From Hordeum vulgare subsp. vulgare (lineage: Eukaryota > Streptophyta > Magnoliopsida > Poales > Poaceae): 64,000 nt of DNA. Location: positions 346,750,638-346,814,637 of the forward strand of contig NC_058521.1 in NCBI RefSeq assembly GCF_904849725.1. The letters are read 5' to 3'. This document shows positions 59,007 through 64,000 of the stretch, piece after piece. The notes under the pieces are model-generated. The model was not told the origin of the DNA. It saw only the letters and a program-made list of their open reading frames with translations, and made no database searches. The position numbers and the translations under genes were made by a program. Each line of letters opens with the position of its first letter. The stretch's first letter is position 1.

Positions 59007-59405
59007 TCACTTTTTCTTCGCTTGTGTTCCTTGCTTATTGCATCTTAACCATGGATAATCTTCATCGTTTAACAGGGTGCTTGGGTCAGCCTTGACTTTG
59101 AAGGGAGGAATTTCATGAAACTTTTCATAATCTTCACACATGTGTGGCTTGCCCTCCAATCCCATGATGTCTCTTTTTCCTGAAAGAACTATGTGGCGCT
59201 TTGGCTCATCGTATGATGTATTCACTTCCTTATATTTTCTTTTTCTCGGTTTGGTAGACATGTCCTTCATATAGAAAACCTGTGCCACATCATTGGCTAG
59301 GACGAATGGTTCCTCTGTGTGCGCAAGATTGTTCAGATCCACTGTTGTCATTCCGTATTGTGGGTCTATCTGTAACCGCCTCCTGACAGATTGACCCATC
59401 TGCAA
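59007..59405 (-). pseudogene. CACTA TNP2 transposase, C-terminal end
   Basis: The minus-strand frame reads YGMTTVDLNNLAHTEEPFVL, ANDVAQVFYMKDMSTKPRKR, then HIVLSGKRDIMGLEGK and a Lys-rich end before a stop at 59007. The VDL...PFVLA..AQVFY pattern is the C-terminal (DUF4216-like) part of CACTA TNP2 transposases. TNP2 catalyses excision and insertion of CACTA elements. The upstream exons, with the catalytic core, should lie right of the Athila-type insertion that starts at 59440, beyond the window. The frame is open for 132 codons but the 5' end here is set by the insertion or an exon boundary. Confidence 0.8.
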
Positions 59406-59439
59406 TGAAACAAAGGAACCTTCAAATCATGTCCATAGT

Positions 59440-60924
59440 TGCTACGTCTTGATCTTGCGTTAGTTTTTCCCTTGAAGAGGAAAGGGTGATGCAGCACAGT
59501 AGCAGTAAGTATTTCCATCAGTTTGAGAACCAAGGTATCAATACAGTAGGAGTATCAAGACAAGTCTCCAATGTACCTCCGCAAAAAGAAACAAACTTGC
59601 ACCCAACGCTATAAAGGGGTTGTCAATCCCTTCACAATTAATTGCAAGGTCAGATCTGAAGGTGGAAAGTGCAACACAGTAAAAGTGTAGAGCTGAAAAT
59701 ATGACGTGAAGTAGACCCGGGGGCCATAGTGTTCACTAGAGGCTTCTCTCATGATGGCAAGTATTACGGTGGGTGAACGAATTACTATCGAGCAACTGAT
59801 AGAATCGCGCAAAGTCATGATGATATCTAAGGCAATGATCATACATATATGCATCACGTCCGACACAAGTAGACCGATACTGTCTGCATCTACTACTATT
59901 ACTCCACACGTCGACCGCTATCCAGCATGCATCTAGTGTATTAAGTTCATAACAAACGAAGTAACGCCTTAACCAAAATGACATGATGTAGAGGGATAAA
60001 TTCATGTAATAGATATAAACCCCATCTTTTTACCCTTGATGGCAAGAGCATGATGCGTGCCTTGCTACCCCTTCTGTCACTAGGTGAGGACACCGCACGG
60101 TATGCACTATAGATCAAGTTAGCCAAATGAAACCCACACCTCGAAGAGAATTACAACGATACAAAATCATGCATATAAGAGATCAGAGGAGACTCAAATA
60201 ATATTCATAGATGATCTCATCATAAATCCACAATTCATTGGCTCTCGACAAACACACCGCAAAAGAAGATTACATCGGATACATCTCCATGAAGATCATG
60301 GAGAACTTTGTATTGAAGATCCAAGAGAGAGAAGAAGTCATCTAGCTACTAGCTATGGACCCGAAGGTCTGTGGTGAACTACTCACGCATCATCGGAGAG
60401 GCAATGGTGTTGATGAAGAAGCCCTCCGTGTCTGAATCCCCCCTCCGACAGGGCACCAGAACGTGCCCCAGATGGGATCTTGCGGAGACAGAAGCTTGTG
60501 ACGGCGGAAAAGTATTTTCGTGGCTCTCTCTGGTGGTTTCAGATTTTTGGAGAATTTATAGGCAGAAGAAGTAGGGCAGGGGAGCCACAGGGGGGCCACA
60601 AGCCTGCTAGCCCCCCCTAGGTCGGGCCTCGGTGGCTTGTGACCTCCTCCGAGGTCCCCTGCCTTGGTTCTCAAGTCTCATGCGTGTCTTCTGTTATGGA
60701 AAAAATCATTCAGCAGGTTTTATTCCGTTTGGACTCCGTTTAATATTCTCCTCTGAAAAAGGTCAAAAACACGGAAAAAAACAGGAACTGGCACTTGGCA
60801 CTGAGTTAATAGGTTAGTCCCAAAAAAGATATAAAATAGCATATTCATGCATACAAAACATCCAAAGTTGACATGATAATAGCATGGAACCATTAAAAAT
60901 TATAGATACGTTGGAGACGTATCA
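59440..60924 (-). mobile_element. 3' LTR of the second Athila-type element
   Basis: 1485 bp from TGCTACGTCTTGATC to GGAGACGTATCA. TATA motif on minus at 60554-60560. Confidence 0.9.
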
Positions 60925-60937
60925 AGCATCCCCAAGC
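60925..60937 (-). other. Polypurine tract of the second Athila-type element
   Basis: The minus strand reads CTTGGGGATGCTT, identical to the tract at 39003-39015, next to the LTR edge. Confidence 0.65.
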
Positions 60938-63672
60938 TTAACTCCTGCTCATCCTCGAGTAGGGAAGTGATAAAGACTGAATTTTTGACGTGGAATGCTA
61001 CCTAACATATTTGTCCTTTGTAACTTCTTTCTTGTGGCATGAATGTTCAGATTGGTAAGATTCAAAACAATAGTTTACTATTGACATGAAAACAATAATA
61101 CTTCAAGCATACTAGCAAAGTGATCATGAACTTTTGAAGTAACAAGGCCAAAGAAAGTTATCCCTACAAAATCATATAGTCTGGCTATGCTCCATCATCC
61201 CCACACAACGAATTTAAATCATGCACAACCCCGGTATTGGCCAAGTAATTGTTCTCGCACTCTTACTTTCTCATCTTTTTCAAATCTCACGCAATACATG
61301 AGCGTGAACCATGGATATAGCACTATTGGTGGAATAGAGTGTGGTGGAGGTTGTGAGGCGAAAAAGGAGGAGATGGTCACATTGACTTGGCGTATTAATG
61401 GGCTATGGAGATGCCCATCAATAGATATCAATGTGAATGAGTAGGGATTACCATGCTACGGATGCACTTAGAGCTATAATTGTGTGGAAGCTCAAAAGGA
61501 GAACTAGTGGGTGTGTACCCAACTTGCTTGCTCACGAAGACCTAGGGCAATTTTGAGGAAGCCCATCATTGGAATATACAAGCCAAGTTATATAATGAAA
61601 ATTCCCACTAGTATATGGAAGTGTCAAACCAAGAGACTCTCTATCATGAAGAACATGGTCCTATTTTGAAGCACAAGTGTGGAAAAAGATAGTAGCATTG
61701 TCCCTTCTCTCTTTTTCTCTCTTTTTTTTGTTTGGGCTCTTTGGCCTCTATTCATTTTTTTGTGGGCATCTTTGGCATCTCTTTTTTCCTCACATGGGAC
61801 AGTGCTCTAATAATGACGATCATCACACTTTTATTTACTCACAACTCAATACTTAGAGCAATGATGACTCTATAGGAAATGCCCCCGACAGTCTACCGGG
61901 ATGTGTAACAATCTAGCTTAGCGTATGACGTTGAAACATCTCGCTAGCTATCTTACGATCATGCAATGGCAATATGAAAGTGACGGCACAAGTCATGAGA
62001 CGGAACGGTGGGAGATGCATGGCAATATATCTCGGAATGGCTATGAAAATGCCATAATAGGTAGGTATGGTGGCTGTTTTGAGGAAGGCATATGGTGGGT
62101 TTATGCACCGGCGAAAGTTGCGCAGCACTAGAGAGGCTACCAATGGTGAAAGGTGAAAGTGCATCTATACCATGGAGTCATATTAGTCATGAAGAACTCA
62201 TATACTTATTGTGAAAGTTTCATTAGTAATTGAAACAAAGTGCTAAACTCATACTCCTAGGGGAAGGGTTGGTAGGTGTAACCCATCGCGTGATCCCGAC
62301 CGCCACACAAAGGATGACAATCAATAAATGAATTATGCTCCAACTTCCTAACATAGCGTTTCACCATACGTGCATGCTACGGGAATCACTAACTTCAACA
62401 CAAGTATTTCTAGATTCACAACACCCTAATAACATAACTCTAATATTACCAAATCCATGTCTCAAAACATAATTGTTAGGAATCAAACTTCTCTTACTAA
62501 TCAATGCACTTGCATTATAGAAGTTTTTATTGTATCCTCTTTGGATGCCTATCATATTTAGGACTACTTTAATAGCACAAGCCAATTACCAAGTTACTAA
62601 GAGAGAGAACTCTCAAAAATATATAAGTGAAGATCGAGAGTTTTTATTTCTTCAAAATATAACACCGCCGTGCTCTAAAAATATTTAAGTGAAGCACTAG
62701 AGAAAAATTATCTAGCTCAAAAGATATAGCTGAAGCTCAATGAGTATTCTAGAAAATTCACGATGAGTGCATGTCCCTCTCAAAAAGGTGTACAGAAAGG
62801 ATGATTGTGACACAACAAAAAAGAAAAGACTCCTATAATACACGACTCTCCAAGCAAAACACATATCATGTGGTGAATAAAAATATAGCTCCAAGCAACG
62901 CTACCGATGGATTGAAGACGAAAGAGGGGATGCCTTCCCGGGGCATCCCCAAGCTTAGGCTTTTTGGTGTCCTTGAGTTTGGCTTGGGATGCCTTGCGCA
63001 TCCCCCAGCTTGAGATCTTTCCACTCTTTATCCCATTGTCCATGAGAACATCACCCAAAACTTGAAAACTTCACAACACAAAACTTAAACAGAAACTCAT
63101 GAAATCATTAGCATAAGAAAACAAACTACCAATTCTTTAGGTACTGTAGTAAACTTGATTTCTATTTAGATTGATGTTAGATTACTGTATTCTCACTTTT
63201 CCATGGCTAGTGCCCCCCGATACCATCCATAGTTTCATCAAAATAAGCAATCAACACAACAAAAACAGCATGTGTCAAAAACAGACCAGTCTGTAGCAAT
63301 CTGTATACTTCGTATACTTATGGTATCTCAAAAATTCTTAAAAAATATGACAATTAGGGAAATTGGAATATCAACCAGCAGAAAAAATAATCAAGTCAAA
63401 ATCTCCTTCTGGATAGGAAGTAAAAATAATTTCGTGAGCACAAAGTTTCTGTCTTTTTCAGCATGATCAAACAACCATCACCAAAACTAATCATAAAGGA
63501 TTTGCTTCGCACAAACACAAAAATAAACACAAAAAACACAATCATAACAGAATTATGATGGTGTGGACACAACAAAACAGAAAGCAAAAAGCAAAAATAA
63601 ATTCATTGGGTTGCCTCCCAACAAGCGCTATCGTTTAACGCCCTTTGCTAGGCATTGATAATTCAATGATGC
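60938..63672 (-). other. Noncoding 3' internal DNA of the second Athila-type element
   Basis: Collinear with 39016-39716 plus 43842-45850. At 61630-61645 it shows the empty site of the long LTR nested in the other copy. Open frames such as plus 61925-62131 are short and carry no recognisable domain. Confidence 0.75.
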
Positions 63673-64000
63673 TCACACAAAAGACAAGAATTGAAGCACA
63701 ACGAGAGCATCATAAAGCATGTGAAAATCACATCTAAGTCTAACATAATTCCTATGCATATGCATTTTATAGGAAAACAAATTATCAAGACAAGCAATAG
63801 CTACCATATGCAAGGAAGAAGAAAGAGACAATATCCATCTCAACATAACGAGAGGTAATTTAGTAACATGAAAGTTTCTACCACAATATTTTCCTCTCTC
63901 ATGACAATTACTTGTGGGATCATATTCAAATTCAACAATATAGCTATCACATAGGATACTTTTTTCATGATCCACATGCATGCAACGTTGACGCTCTTCA
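63673..64000 (-). CDS. Partial ORF of the Athila-type element, function unknown
   Basis: The minus-strand frame is open from the window edge to a stop at 63673. Visible segments: MHVDHEKSILCDSYIVEFEY, DPTSNCHERGKYCGRNFHVT, then a hydrophobic stretch LPLVMLRWILSLSSSLHMVA and a second one around ALVVLQFLSF at the end, with Cys, Tyr and Trp scattered in the first half. The frame continues to the right of the window, so the start is not known. The two hydrophobic stretches could be membrane segments. Its place, downstream of where gag/pol should be and before the 3' noncoding region, is where Athila elements carry an env-like ORF, but I do not see enough to call it that. The element at 37505 lacks it. 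Confidence 0.5.
   Translation of the reverse strand, partial: EERQRCMHVDHEKSILCDSYIVEFEYDPTSNCHERGKYCGRNFHVTKLPLVMLRWILSLSSSLHMVAIACLDNLFSYKMHMHRNYVRLRCDFHMLYDALVVLQFLSFV

Larger units (their letters stand above)
24142..64000 (-). mobile_element. CACTA (En/Spm, Caspar-like) transposon, right end outside the window
   Basis: The terminus CACTAGTAGAAAA starts at 24142, preceded by ACT. Inside, on the minus strand, are TNP2 (C-terminal end at 59405-59007) and the second gene, ORF2 (55540 to 24597), in the usual CACTA order. Between them lie a tandem-repeat array and terminal-type repeats. Nested insertions are the Tat-type Gypsy element (26319-53402) and an Athila-type element from 59440. The opposite terminus and most of TNP2 lie beyond 64000. 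Both genes are disrupted, so this copy is inactive. Confidence 0.8.
59440..64000 (-). mobile_element. Second Athila-type element (Sabrina-like), right end outside the window
   Basis: Minus-strand element entering the CACTA beside TNP2. Its 3' LTR is 59440-60924, followed by the polypurine tract and about 2.7 kb of noncoding internal DNA collinear with 39003-45850 minus its nested LTR. Unlike the element at 37505, it then has a further open frame (63673 onward) instead of going straight to gag. The left target copy would be ATAGT at 59435-59439. The right one is not visible. Confidence 0.85.

Overview
This window looks like plant nuclear DNA from a large, repeat-rich grass genome, most likely Triticeae (wheat, barley, Aegilops or a relative). 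I see no convincing cellular gene, tRNA, rRNA or CRISPR array. Nearly everything supportable is transposable-element sequence: a Sirevirus-type Copia element, a Tat-lineage Gypsy element with an antisense gene, two Athila-type Gypsy elements with about 1.5 kb LTRs, long-LTR (Sukkula-like) copies, a CACTA (En/Spm) DNA transposon and a 5'-truncated LINE. Most reading frames are broken, so the region is probably intergenic. Family names come from memory of sequence character and are tentative. The structural calls (LTR ends, target-site duplications, frames, splice sites) are read directly.

Layout. 1-8990: two diverged minus-strand copies of a long-LTR element; their primer-binding sites (near 555 and 6676) lie about 6.12 kb apart. 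8993-10010: LINE ORF2 remnant (minus). 10011-12478: gene-free, probably old long-LTR sequence. 12479 onward: minus-strand Sirevirus-like Copia element with its 3' LTR (12479-15597, holding a solo LTR at 13078-14604), a broken post-pol ORF (16960-19707) and the end of pol (21031-24141), itself interrupted by an Athila-type element (21486-23961). At 24142 a CACTA element begins inside the Copia pol and runs to the right edge.

The CACTA ORF2 (minus, 55540 to 24597) is split by a Gypsy element (26319-53402) flanked by the 5-bp duplication GGACA. That Gypsy element carries gag-pol on the plus strand and, between pol and the 3' LTR, a six-exon antisense gene (51843 to 35964) whose splice phases all agree. 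Intron 4 of the antisense gene holds a complete Athila-type element (37505-49674, duplication ATGAC) with an uninterrupted gag-protease ORF but no reverse transcriptase or integrase. That element in turn holds a 4.1-kb single long LTR (39722-43836, duplication ATCAA). The 5' LTR of the Gypsy element holds a solo LTR (26590-28082). Further right the CACTA shows its ORF2 start, a GAC-rich tract, terminal-type repeats, seven units of a roughly 335-bp tandem repeat and the TNP2 C-terminus (59007-59405). Another Athila-type element (59440 to beyond 64000) has inserted next to it.

Order of events follows from the nesting: Copia, then CACTA, then Tat-type Gypsy, then Athila-type element, then long LTR. 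LTR divergence fits: about 11% over the part compared for the Gypsy pair, about 5% for the Athila-type pair. The only long undamaged protein-coding frame with recognisable homology is the Athila-type gag-protease.
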